DNA of 10,314 bases from positions 1 to 10,314 of the forward strand of contig QZCP01000616.1 of assembly GCA_003956705.1 (NCBI GenBank). Reading direction: 5' to 3'. Positions 1 to 7,998 of this stretch are shown here, piece after piece. The notes under the pieces are model-generated. The model ran no database searches. It was not told where the DNA came from and saw nothing but the letters and a program-made list of their open reading frames with translations. A program made the translations under genes and the position numbers. This stretch comes from Brevipalpus yothersi. Its lineage: Eukaryota > Arthropoda > Arachnida > Trombidiformes > Tenuipalpidae. Every line of letters starts with the position of its first letter. Position 1 is the first letter of the stretch.

Positions 1-28
<28 letters not shown>
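1..28. repeat. (GA)14 microsatellite at window start
   Basis: A perfect dinucleotide run that reaches the window edge, so its true length is unknown. Confidence 0.97.
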
Positions 29-31
<3 letters not shown>

Positions 32-1237
32 CACAATTACTTGAGAAATTCCCCTGCTTCAAATATCCAGGAGGGAATCGATAAGAGAGTTAGCAAGAAT
101 TTGAGCCCAATGGGATACTTAATAGCATCAGCTAATTTTACGATAGAGAGAGAGAGAGAGACAATTTTTAACAGTTTAGATAAACAGAGTGAGTCAATGT
201 GTAGAGCAGGAAGTTGTTTATTGATCATTACAAAAAATATTCATCAAAAAGGCGCCCTTTGCTTATTTATATGTATCATTCATTAAGGAATCTGATTTCA
301 CTTTACTTTTGGTAGCAAAAAGTAAGGCCACTAGATGAGAGAGGGAGAGAAAGAGAGGTTGAGATGATGAGAATGCTTTTTTTCAGTAGAACATATCAAC
401 ACCTCCAAAAGCAATACATACAAAGAAATGTTGCGTAAATATATTTATATATATATTATGAACAAGGAATATTCGGATTAGCTTTCATGACTTCAAGAAG
501 AACCACAAAAATCAAGCTCTATCTATCTCTCTCTCCCTATGGAGAGAAGGAGGAAGAGAAAGAGAGAGAGAATAAGAGTAAGACCTTTGAGCATGATGGA
601 ATCATCCGATAAGATTGAATATTGAGGCTGATGGACAAGCTTGAGATGTGGGAAGAAGAAAAAATTGAAGGCACTGTAACAATTCAGTTGAGCCGTTTTT
701 CATCGTATGTCTTGATCTTGCGCTTGGTCTTGATATGTTTGCAGTTATTGTTCCCTGAACCTTGAACAAGGCGCGAAAAAAAAGTGGAAGTAAAAATTGC
801 AAAAGTGAATTTATAACACCATCCATGCACTTTGGTAGACTATATTTCCTTTTGATGAAAGCTGTCATATAATTTATTTTCGTTGTTTTGCAACGCAGTT
901 TGACTCGAAACGAACGAAAATGTCAGGAACATGTATCGAAGCACGTTAGACAGCTTTTTTTTGAGGCACTTAGAACTTGAAAATTTTTTCCCTTTCTCTC
1001 GACGTCTCCTTTAATCCTTGACACAAGCAGTTCTCTTCCCGATATTTTCTTGAGACTTAGGAGAAGGAACACAACATAGTGGATGAGGAGATGGAGAGAC
1101 AGAGAGAATGATGGTTATATGGAGCGAGCCCATTAAAGTTGAGAGTTAGAGGAACTAATAGATATTTTTCGATAAGATGAGAGGGATAAAAGAGCACAAA
1201 CCCTATAACTCTCTTGTCTCTCTCCTAAAAGTTTCTC
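29..1237. other. Non-coding stretch left of the Trithorax-like gene
   Basis: No reading frame here shows a recognisable domain. It contains short GA tracts (for example 145-161), a TATATATAT stretch near 440-460 and a CTATCTATCTCTCTCTC run near 519-537. I looked for the PHD or SET exons expected after a Trithorax CXXC finger and found none. Confidence 0.6.
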
Positions 1238-1243
1238 TTTATT
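1238..1243 (-). terminator. Candidate poly(A) signal AATAAA of the Trithorax-like gene
   Basis: AATAAA on the minus strand lies 260 bases beyond the TAA at 1503. A 3' UTR of this size would support the view that 1503-2140 is a terminal exon. The hexamer is common by chance in AT-rich DNA. Confidence 0.35.
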
Positions 1244-1502
1244 CCTTGAGGAATATTGAGACATTCATCGAATGTTGACGAAAGAAACATTTGAAAAAAA
1301 GTTGCTTGCAAAAGAGGAGGGGAGGTCATAATTGGAGAGAGAGAGAGCAGTAAACAAAAGAGTGGAAGAGTGATAGGATGAAAAATTTGAAAGTGAACTA
1401 GAAGGCTCAATTAGTAACACGATGCTTTCCCATTAAACAAGGTTCTTTTCTTGTTGCACATCCCGTGAGATATGTACACTAATTGTATTTCGTCACGATG
1501 AT

Positions 1503-2140
1503 TTAGGCTTCTGATTGAATTTTTTCAAGGCACTTTTTCTTGATGCATCGCTGTTTGCGAACAAAAGGACCCCCAAATTTGGGCCTATCTAGACAGTTGA
1601 TGCATGTACCACAATCATCTGCCATACAGTTTACACATTTTAAACAAGACCAGTTCTTAACTCGTGCTTTAGAACGTCGATCACCTTTCTTGATTTTATC
1701 AGATTTACCATTGGACACCAGTTCCTTGGTCACAGAAGATGAAGTTCCAGATGAATCATATCCATTGGATTTGTCAGCTTCGTCTTTGATCATTGTCAAT
1801 GAGTTCTCTTCAAGCATATCGCTGTCTGCTGCAGGTTTGCAATTGTCGACCTCACCACTAGCTACGAGAGGATCATTCTCATCGGTGGTCATTGACTGAT
1901 GAGGTTGTTGGAGTAGAGGAGTACTCATAGGTGTTGAATCACCGTTTTGATTGAAGAGTTTTGTTCCCTGTGATGGCGATGGTGCTTGACCAACTGAGTC
2001 GATATCTGTTTCCAAGCTCGGTACATTGAAGGAATGCAAACTTTTGAAATCATTCGAATGTTGACTATCCTTGATTTTAGAGCTATCGGTTTCGAAGCTC
2101 TCGCTGCCATTATTGGAAGAGGATTTGGCATTATCTCTTT
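1503..2140 (-). CDS. trx-like: Last visible exon of Trithorax-like gene: CXXC zinc finger, then stop
   Basis: The acceptor TTTAG lies just before 2140, preceded by a branch-like TGACTAAT. The exon then encodes 211 residues and ends in TAA at 1505-1503. Residues 1-145 are a low-complexity Ser/Asn/Asp/Glu linker. A basic patch (KIKKGDRRSKARVK) comes next, and then the CXXC domain at residues 165-203 (genomic 1646-1530): CLKCVNC, four residues, CGTCINC, LDRPKFGG, and the closing C-x4-C. CLDxPKFGG with the downstream KKxC is closest to the MLL/KMT2 type, which binds unmethylated CpG, rather than CFP1, KDM2 or DNMT1. No GT donor is usable between the final cysteine and the stop, so the protein appears to end here without PHD, FYR or SET domains. 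The exon starts in phase 1 while the preceding exon ends in phase 0. Confidence 0.85.
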
Positions 2141-3053
2141 CTAAATTGGAAACAGAATTTGGTTTGGAAATTAGTCAGCAGGAAACAAAAGCAATTATAA
2201 TACACTAATATCATCATGCAAGCTAGTTGATGTTCAACAGTAACCAATCTTAAATCGGACGTGTTATTGCACCGAGTGAGAGGAACAGGAGAGAGAAAGA
2301 AAGAGAGATGAAAAAAATGTTGCTGCTTCTCTGGAAGGTAATAACTGAGTAAGTATTTCTCTTCTACTGATTGGTCTATGAATTTACGTAGTTTGAGTAT
2401 CTGTGCATGATTATAAGTTATGGTTCATGGAGTACAAGTTATGGAAAGAGTTTCGTACCGTTAAACTTGGTTGTAGAAGTAGGTGCTGGGGGACAGGATT
2501 TTATCGGTGTATGTACGTCGAGTATAGCTTTCCGCCGTCCATCGACAGTGTATACCTAGGAGAAAAAAGAGGGAAAAAAGAATAGAACTATATACATGTA
2601 TACACGGAGTCAGAAAAAGAAAGAGAGAAAGAGCATGTTCAGAGGAACATGTTGAACAAACAGTTAGATTGGCTAGGCGACAAGTGGATTTCATTCGATT
2701 ACTGACATCGGGCCAGTTGGTGGGCTAATTTATGCTTCATTGATGTCAATTGAGAAGAGGAAGAGCATATAGAGATAGCAAGTTTTTCCAGGCATCGGAA
2801 AGTTAGAGGGAAACTCGAGAGGAATATGGAATATGAGAGTTGAGAGAGAGAAAGAGAGAAAGAAAGAGGAAGAGGGAGTGGGAAGCTTGTGAAAAGATGG
2901 ACTTGTTATAAGAGAGAACTATGAAAGGCATGCATTTACAATGGATACTCAATTTTCGGTATTTTCGGAATCAATGAGCCAAATGATCGCAGAAGAGCGA
3001 AATGCTAAATGATACTCTTTGTATCAAGAGCAATTGTAGATTAATCATCCAGT

Positions 3054-3071
3054 GAGAGAGAGAGAGAGAGA
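3054..3071. repeat. (GA)9 microsatellite
   Basis: A perfect GA run within the intron region of the Trithorax-like gene. Confidence 0.95.
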
Positions 3072-3443
3072 CTAACTTGTTACACAGTCTTCGAACACAA
3101 GTCACTTTTTTTCATCATCCGCTCTTTATCTTCTCTTCCTCCTTGCTGTGTCGCAGTGATGCAGCCATGATTCGCTATGAATTGAGAGCTCACTTCGTGT
3201 CTCATTTTTCCCTCATCCAAGTTTTCCTCTCTTTTTCTCTTTCTCTCTCTCTCTTTCAATCGCCGGCACACTCAATTGCCTATCTTTGACTATGATCAGT
3301 CTCAATGCTCTCACATTCACTTCAAACTATTCAAATAGGAAATGCATGGTCACAGAAGTTCTCACCAATAATCAGAATCAGCAAAATTACGTTGATTAGA
3401 TATAGCCATTTCAGAGGCAAGTTTTTTTCTCGCTCACACTCTC

Positions 3444-3446
<3 letters not shown>

Positions 3447-3477
<31 letters not shown>
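3447..3477. repeat. (CT)n microsatellite
   Basis: A 31-base CT run with further interrupted CT sequence on its left. It is in the opposite strand sense to the GA tracts at 3549-3601 and 3693-3718, so the two kinds could pair with each other. Confidence 0.95.
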
Positions 3478-3480
<3 letters not shown>

Positions 3481-3692
3481 CGTTCAATTGCTGAGTTCTA
3501 AGGACTCACTAGCAAGCTCCATTCCCTTTCTTTTGCCTTTTCATCAAAGAGAAAAAGAGAGAGAGAAAGTATGGAGCAGAGAGAGAAAGAGAAAGAGAGA
3601 AATTCGAATCGTGATCATGAGAAGGAGTCAAGCAGCACCAAATAGTAGTTGGCGAAAAAATTTTTCACCACTCAAAAACGGTATGAAAGGGG

Positions 3693-3718
3693 GAGAGAGA
3701 GAGAGAGAGAGAGAGAGA
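3693..3718. repeat. (GA)13 microsatellite
   Basis: A perfect GA run preceded by a short G run. Confidence 0.95.
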
Positions 3719-3848
3719 AAACATTCAGGTTTTAGGGGAGAAAAATAAAAATGAGTAACAAACTAATTGAATCTTTTGACCATGCACTAAAAATGTGAAT
3801 AATATTGGAATAATACTGAGCAATTGAAAAATAGTGACTATTTTCAAG

Positions 3849-3900
3849 CACACACATACATACATATACATACATACATATACATACACACATTCATATA
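3849..3900. repeat. CATA/CA compound microsatellite
   Basis: Alternating CACA and (CATA)n units on the plus strand, with slight interruptions. Confidence 0.9.
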
Positions 3901-4021
3901 AGCAGCTCATTTGACCGTAACAAAGTGGCAATAGTGAAAATTTTCGAAAATTAAGTAGAGCCAATCCATAACTATCAATGCGAATCATTGAGTCAGCCTG
4001 AACGAGGTAGGACGAAAGAGT

Positions 4022-4024
<3 letters not shown>

Positions 4025-4066
<42 letters not shown>
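4025..4066. repeat. (GA)21 microsatellite
   Basis: The longest perfect GA run in the interior of the window, located in the large intron of the Trithorax-like gene. Confidence 0.97.
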
Positions 4067-4070
<4 letters not shown>

Positions 4071-4546
4071 TGATGATGTTAGATGTGGAAAAGCCAGAGT
4101 AACACAGCAAGAAACTGATTCCTCGAAGAGGAGGAGAGGGGAAAAGGGGAAGATAATAGCGGGAAGATGCTAGGAAGCGGAGAGAGAAAATAATATTATA
4201 CGAATATTTAAGATTATGAGCTCAGACTGGTGAGTAATTTCTTAGGCAATGGGAGTGTTTCGGGCGAAGAATAACAAAGAGCGATATCAGAGAGAAAGAA
4301 AAGAGTTGATGTTCAGAAAGTAACTGAGTTTTGTGAAGAGTGAGTAAGAAAGGAAGAAAGAAAGAGAGAGAGAGTAAAGAGTTGGGATGATAATTGTTTT
4401 CCTCCAAGAAGCATATGTATGAATATTGTGGGTAACTATAAATTCGAGATGTCAATAGGGTTATAATGTGAGATTGATGGGAAAAAAGATGGGAGTGAAG
4501 AGATAGAGAGAAGAAAATTTCACAAATTTTGGAAGTAGAAAAATAC

Positions 4547-4809
4547 CTTCATACACGCTAATATCCAACAAGCTTTACACTTTGACTTTACATCCAATGG
4601 ACATTTACCAAGATTTGGACAAGCAAAGCGAGTTGGTTTCATGAAAAATTCTTTGAAAAATCGATAGCATGCGACACATGTAAATTGTCCATAACGACGT
4701 TGAAGGGTGGTGTAGCATCGTACTGCTTCACATACCGGGCAACGTATATACCCACTTCGGGTACATGATTCGGAGGATGCATTGGTGATCTTTTGGCTAG
4801 AATTAGGAT
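4547..4809 (-). CDS. trx-like: Exon of Trithorax-like gene: nuclear-receptor-like zinc module
   Basis: This internal exon is 263 bases long (two bases plus 87 codons). The acceptor is CCATAG just before 4809 and the donor GTATTT begins at 4546. Its phase joins exactly to the preceding exon and creates a His codon. The cysteine module at 4741-4553 runs CPVC, 17 residues, CVAC, 15 residues, C, 5 residues, C, 7 residues, CKAC, and then a last C. CVACYRFFKEF corresponds to the P-box of nuclear receptors, and the 15 and 5 spacings are those of a receptor DNA-binding domain; the 7 replaces the usual 9. There is no ligand-binding domain. Drosophila Trithorax is known to contain a variant domain of exactly this kind, upstream of its PHD fingers. 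Together with the CXXC finger downstream, this makes a Trithorax-type gene the best reading; a true nuclear receptor is less likely. Confidence 0.8.
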
Positions 4810-5291
4810 CTATGGTTGACACAGGTACAAACAAGGTGTGAAAGGTTTTGCGGATAATGATGATGATTATGATGACAGTGATGATGCCGATGATAATAAT
4901 GTGTAGTAAAAAATGAGGGGGAAAAAACAGAAGCAAACGAATAAATAAAAAGAAAAGAAAAAAAAAGTAACGGGCTTTAAAATATGTGGGTTAAAACAAG
5001 AAAGTGAAAGTGAAACAAGCTTGCCTAACTGGTACGTGGGTTGTTGATAGAGAAAAAGGAGGAGAGAGAGAAGAGAGAAAAGGTATGAAAAATACGCAAA
5101 AAACAACCGCAATTTAGAAACGGTTTAAAAATTGTATGTTAGTAAGGTAGCCCTGTGTGTGTTTGTACGAGTATAAAAGTAAATATATGTAATAGTAGTT
5201 AGAAGAGGAATAAAGTAGATGATGTAAAAAAAATAGTAAATGTATACACACAAACAAGAATGTGTGTGTGTATATAGATGTATATACTCAC
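4810..5291 (-). other. Intron between finger exon and receptor-like exon
   Basis: This is a 482-base intron with a GTGAGT donor and a CATAG acceptor after a pyrimidine-rich stretch. The phases of the flanking exons agree. It contains ATG/ATC trinucleotide repeats near the 3' end and GA and TG/TA repeats elsewhere. Confidence 0.75.
4857..4900. repeat. Degenerate ATG/GAT trinucleotide repeat
   Basis: Imperfect GAT repeats in the intron, which translate to poly-Ile on the minus strand. A similar array lies at 10078-10115. Confidence 0.85.
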
Positions 5292-5610
5292 GCGTGATGG
5301 GCTCGAACTTATCATTGATAGGATATTTGGTTCCCAAGTCCCATGGATGATCACAATGATCTATATCGGTTAAATAATTATTATTATTATTACCAAGTAG
5401 GTCCATATCATCTTCATCATCATCTTTAAGACCATTATCATTATCATCGTCAGCATCTTCACTATTCATATGAGTGGTCTGATAGTGTTTACTAACATCT
5501 CCAATGTAATCGTGAATCGAGTAACATATCATGCAACGGTAAACCATTTCGGCGATTATAATGCCATTTGCATCACACAATAACGATCGACATCCACGAC
5601 GTTCGTCCAT
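5292..5610 (-). CDS. Exon (partial) of Trithorax-like gene: C2H2-type finger and acidic tail
   Basis: From the ATG at 5610 this exon encodes 106 residues plus one base. Residues 26-47 hold a C2H2-type pattern (C26, C29, H42, H47: C-x2-C-x12-H-x4-H) inside YRCMICYSIHDYIGDVSKHY. Two further cysteines (C7, C12) come before it. The finger is followed by an Asp/Asn-rich acidic stretch at about residues 50-77. The 3' end is well defined: the donor GTGAGT occupies 5291-5286 and leaves phase 1, which matches the acceptor of the next exon. The 5' end is uncertain. The ATG has a weak context, and the open frame runs up to a TTTAG acceptor before 5660, so the exon may be internal and begin there or at a CAG near 5630. 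I do not recognise the finger as a named domain. Confidence 0.7.
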
Positions 5611-5842
5611 CGATGATGATGATCGATCACTGATCTCCAGGACACACACACACACAGTATCTAAATATATATATTATTATATAATCACATTCATTAATTG
5701 AGAAAAATCTGTATCTAAATCTAAATCATCATAATCAAAAAAAAAATAATAAAATGAAGCTTCAAGCTTTTTCTTTCTCGAGTTCTGCTTCGACAATCGC
5801 TTTGCAAGGACAAGCAAAAAAGCCTAATCTAAAGCCTCGATG

Positions 5843-5858
5843 ACACTAGATGTCGCTA
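5843..5858 (+). promoter_or_regulatory. CTCF-like site, forward
   Basis: ACACTAGATGTCGCTA differs from the CTCF core form CCACTAGATGGCGCTA at two positions. It lies in the interval between the minus-strand chromatin gene and VPS37, 21 bases from a second site in opposite orientation. The motif match is seen directly; binding is inferred. Confidence 0.45.
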
Positions 5859-5894
5859 CTGTATATGTTGCCCATCAGCTAGCGGCATCTGGTG
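5844..5894 (+). repeat. Imperfect inverted repeat (18-bp stem, 14-base loop)
   Basis: Bases 5844-5861 pair with 5876-5894 with one bulged C (5879) and two G-T pairs (5847/5891 and 5853/5885). Both odd pairs are G-U wobbles only in a plus-strand transcript; on the minus strand they become A-C mismatches. The arms contain the two CTCF-like sites, so the symmetry may simply reflect two opposed protein-binding sites. Pairing does not extend cleanly beyond the stem, which is short for a microRNA precursor. Confidence 0.5.
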
Positions 5895-5895
5895 G
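5880..5895 (-). promoter_or_regulatory. CTCF-like site, reverse
   Basis: On the minus strand this reads CCACCAGATGCCGCTA, which keeps the CCACCAG half and the CGCTA end of the CTCF core. Its CGCTA end faces that of the forward site at 5843-5858, so the pair is convergent. Binding is inferred. Confidence 0.45.
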
Positions 5896-6018
5896 CCAAG
5901 ATTTGATGAAGAATGTTTCAAATTCAAAACATTTTTTGTTTACATTTTTTTTGCTTTGAAATTGGTTTGTCTTCGAATTAGTATCGATTGCGATTGAGAG
6001 GAGCTTTAATTTAATTGT

Positions 6019-6024
6019 TCAGTT
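6019..6024 (+). promoter_or_regulatory. Initiator-like TCAGTT upstream of VPS37
   Basis: TCAGTT matches the arthropod initiator consensus TCAKTY, with the presumed +1 A at 6021, about 99 bases before the VPS37 ATG. No TATA box is evident 25-30 bases upstream. The motif is short, so this is only a candidate start site. Confidence 0.3.
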
Positions 6025-6119
6025 GATTGATTTTTGTTCACTGCTTTGAGTGGTTCTTCATTAAGGGCTTAGGGTGAGGTGATCTGATTGTTGTGTCATC
6101 TGTTGTTGTGATCACCACC

Positions 6120-6677
6120 ATGGCCATGATGCCACAGCCGTACGATGATGATTATTCACTTAATCAGGTGCCAAGAAAACTTGAGGGTCTACTGGACGGT
6201 ATGTCTTCGGATGATCTTAAACAGTTGTTAAATGAAAAAACGCCCACCGTTGAAGCGAAAATACAGGAGATAATTAATGGACTAGATGAAGTTAAAGAAT
6301 TGGATAAAAAGAAGGAGACAGCCTTGACTATGTGTAAAGGACACGCAGAGTGGACTCTGTCGAAGGAGGATGAATACAATAGATTGAGACAAGAGTTGTT
6401 CGATTCCCATCGAGAGACTATCGAATTAAAGCGTGAAGTTGAAAAGAAGAAAGAAAAAATTGATGAATATGGTAGACAAACTAGTCTTGAGATCACATTG
6501 GCTTTATTGCAAACAGCCACAGCAGAAGCCGAAGAGGAGGCCGAAAGTTTGGCATCTTCACTGTTCTCCGGTGATATGCGTGTTGATGATTTTATCAAAC
6601 AATTTATTGATAAACGAAAATTGGCTCATATTCGTCGTATCAAAACGGAAAAGCTTATGGATCATGTTCGAAGATAA
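6120..6677 (+). CDS. VPS37: VPS37-family subunit of ESCRT-I (Mod(r) domain protein)
   Basis: This is a complete 185-residue protein. VPS37 is a core subunit of ESCRT-I, which works with TSG101, VPS28 and MVB12/UBAP1 at endosomes to sort ubiquitinated cargo into multivesicular bodies. The C-terminal signature is clear: SLASSLFSGDMRVDDF at residues 143-158, then KRKLAHIRRIKTEKL at 165-179, the basic helical end of Mod(r) domains and close to vertebrate VPS37B/C. Residues about 45-125 are rich in Lys and Glu and predicted coiled coil, as expected for the elongated ESCRT-I stalk. I chose the ATG at 6120 because it sits in a strong context (CACCACCATGG) and an in-frame TGA lies upstream at 6075-6077; ATGs at 6126 and 6129 are weaker alternatives. 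The protein ends right after the Mod(r) domain and lacks the proline-rich tail of vertebrate VPS37B/C. The coding region has no intron. The family call is firm; which paralogue it matches is not. Confidence 0.93.
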   Translation: MAMMPQPYDDDYSLNQVPRKLEGLLDGMSSDDLKQLLNEKTPTVEAKIQEIINGLDEVKELDKKKETALTMCKGHAEWTLSKEDEYNRLRQELFDSHRETIELKREVEKKKEKIDEYGRQTSLEITLALLQTATAEAEEEAESLASSLFSGDMRVDDFIKQFIDKRKLAHIRRIKTEKLMDHVRR

Positions 6678-6747
6678 ATTCAATTATTCCTCTCTTTTAA
6701 TGTATTCCTGAACACCCATCATCATGATCATCATGAATGAAGATTCG

Positions 6748-6753
6748 AATAAA
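6748..6753 (+). terminator. Poly(A) signal AATAAA of the VPS37 gene
   Basis: A canonical AATAAA lies 71 bases after the VPS37 stop codon, a normal distance for a short 3' UTR. The UTR between contains a small ATCATGATCATCATGA repeat. Cleavage would be expected some 10-30 bases further on, right where the decayed minus-strand coding sequence ends. Confidence 0.6.
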
Positions 6754-6759
6754 TGCCGT

Positions 6760-7998
6760 TTTGATTGCTCCCATACAAACACTCCCAGATAAATTGCCTT
6801 CCAGGTACCTCCTAGGAGCGTCCATCTTGCAATCTACTGGGCTTTCGAACTGCATCACTCAAGAATGTTCTCCGAATCAAGAGAATTCTCAAGCAACTGT
6901 GTTAACAAATCTTGATGCTAGTAGAGCTTTGCATGTTACATGTCGAAAAGGTTTCCATCTGCAATAAGAGAATCAACTGAATTTTCGATAAGCTTTCTCA
7001 TTGGAACCCATGTTTCACCATTTACTGCGTTGGAAATTCTCTCTAAAGCCATCATGATTTTCGTGCCATTTCGAAACAGTAGGGTCCTGAACTCTTACAT
7101 TAAAGACTAATTTTTGATAGAGTTTATCCAAATCTTGACCACTACAATATCTGATCAAGCTGACATCAAGAATTTGCTAGCCAAAAGAAATATGCTCAAT
7201 AGATCGATTCTCATTTGCCGAATGAAATAAGTGAAATATCTATACTATCTGATTTGTGTTGGAAGAATTCTGAGACTAGTTTACATTTATAAAGCAGAAA
7301 GATCGTAAGTTGAGTTTGGGTGTATCGCTGTCCAGAAAGTGATGTGTTTCATGTTCAATTCAAATGGAGAGGAATCGATGAAACCAGTTGTCAAAATACA
7401 TATGGCCAAAATTTTCAATGATAGCGATCAAGATCGTATCATTTTTATCACTCTGCATTAACTTTCTAAATAGCGTAGTTCAATTGGAGTGGAACTGTTC
7501 AACTGCTTTAGGGGATGGAATTGAAAATTTCCAGCATAGAGACCATGATTGTTATTTGCTGGCAAACTTGTGATTTTTCGAATTGCCGGTACGCAGATTT
7601 CGAAATCCTCGTAAGATCAGAGACAGCTATTTCATCATCATAAAACGCTTCTTCTCTACAGTAAATCACATCAGGATCTCTCGCGAACACACCAGAATTT
7701 TAAATCAGTTCGGCAAGTGGTCAGCCAGCAGTCGTTTCGGAAAGGATTGGAAGCAGATCATCGGCTGAACATTGGGAAAAGTTTGGACAAAATTTTATAT
7801 CCATATTTTATTTATACATTTTTATAGCCATCAATTCTGGTGGTACTTTCAATTCTCGAGGCAATTTGGCAGCCAAAATGCCACACTTCAGCCCTCATCC
7901 TTTTTTGATTTGTGGTAATGATCACTGGATCACCACCTTGTCCGCTTATCCGCTTACAAGTTTTACCAGCAGTAAGTGTATCATCAGCAATGCGTGTG

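Larger units (their letters stand above)
2141..4546 (-). other. Intron region between the receptor-like and CXXC exons
   Basis: About 2.4 kb lies between the donor at 4546 and the acceptor at 2141. It is filled with GA and CT tracts and CATA repeats. The flanking exon phases (0 out, 1 in) do not match, so at least one further exon of length 3n+1 probably lies here. One weak candidate is the 22-base stretch 2724-2703 (TTAG before it, GTAATC after it), coding for PTNWPDV plus one base. No conserved domain was seen elsewhere in this interval. Confidence 0.6.
5661..6119. other. Interval between the Trithorax-like exon and VPS37
   Basis: About 460 bases without a supported reading frame. If the minus-strand gene starts at 5610, this is a divergent promoter; if that exon is internal, VPS37 and its promoter sit inside an intron of a longer gene. 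It holds an A-rich run (5736-5754), the palindrome TGAAGCTTCA (5755-5764), the paired CTCF-like sites and the initiator-like motif. It has no GA microsatellite. Confidence 0.5.

Noticed and set aside
602..868. Minus-strand reading frame of 88 codons left of the CXXC exon
   Set aside because: It was checked as a possible downstream exon of the Trithorax-like gene. It has no PHD-type cysteine/histidine pattern and ends without a conserved motif.
1540..1899. Plus-strand reading frame of 119 codons
   Set aside because: It is the antisense shadow of the CXXC exon, which has a clear domain on the minus strand.
3305..3748. Plus-strand reading frame of 147 codons
   Set aside because: Much of it is translated CT and GA repeat (Leu-Ser and Arg-Glu runs), and it lies in the intron region of the opposite-strand gene.
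3441..4066. Repeat arrays as CRISPR or satellite arrays
   Set aside because: They are simple dinucleotide and tetranucleotide runs with no spacer structure or longer repeat unit.
4553..4741. A true nuclear hormone receptor
   Set aside because: Two receptor-type spacings are present, but the others deviate, there is an extra cysteine in the first loop, no ligand-binding domain follows, and the next exon encodes a CXXC finger.
4810..4936. Upstream extension of the receptor-like exon (poly-Ile segment)
   Set aside because: This part is translated ATG/ATC repeat. The CATAG acceptor before 4809 matches the phase of the preceding exon.
5125..5291. Extension of the C2H2 finger exon past 5292
   Set aside because: A strong GTGAGT donor ends the exon, and the sequence beyond encodes TG/TA repeat (THTHS, CVYIYYF) with no domain.
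6164..6598. Minus-strand reading frame of 144 codons
   Set aside because: It is the antisense shadow of VPS37 and is rich in Ser and Phe from reversed Lys/Glu codons.
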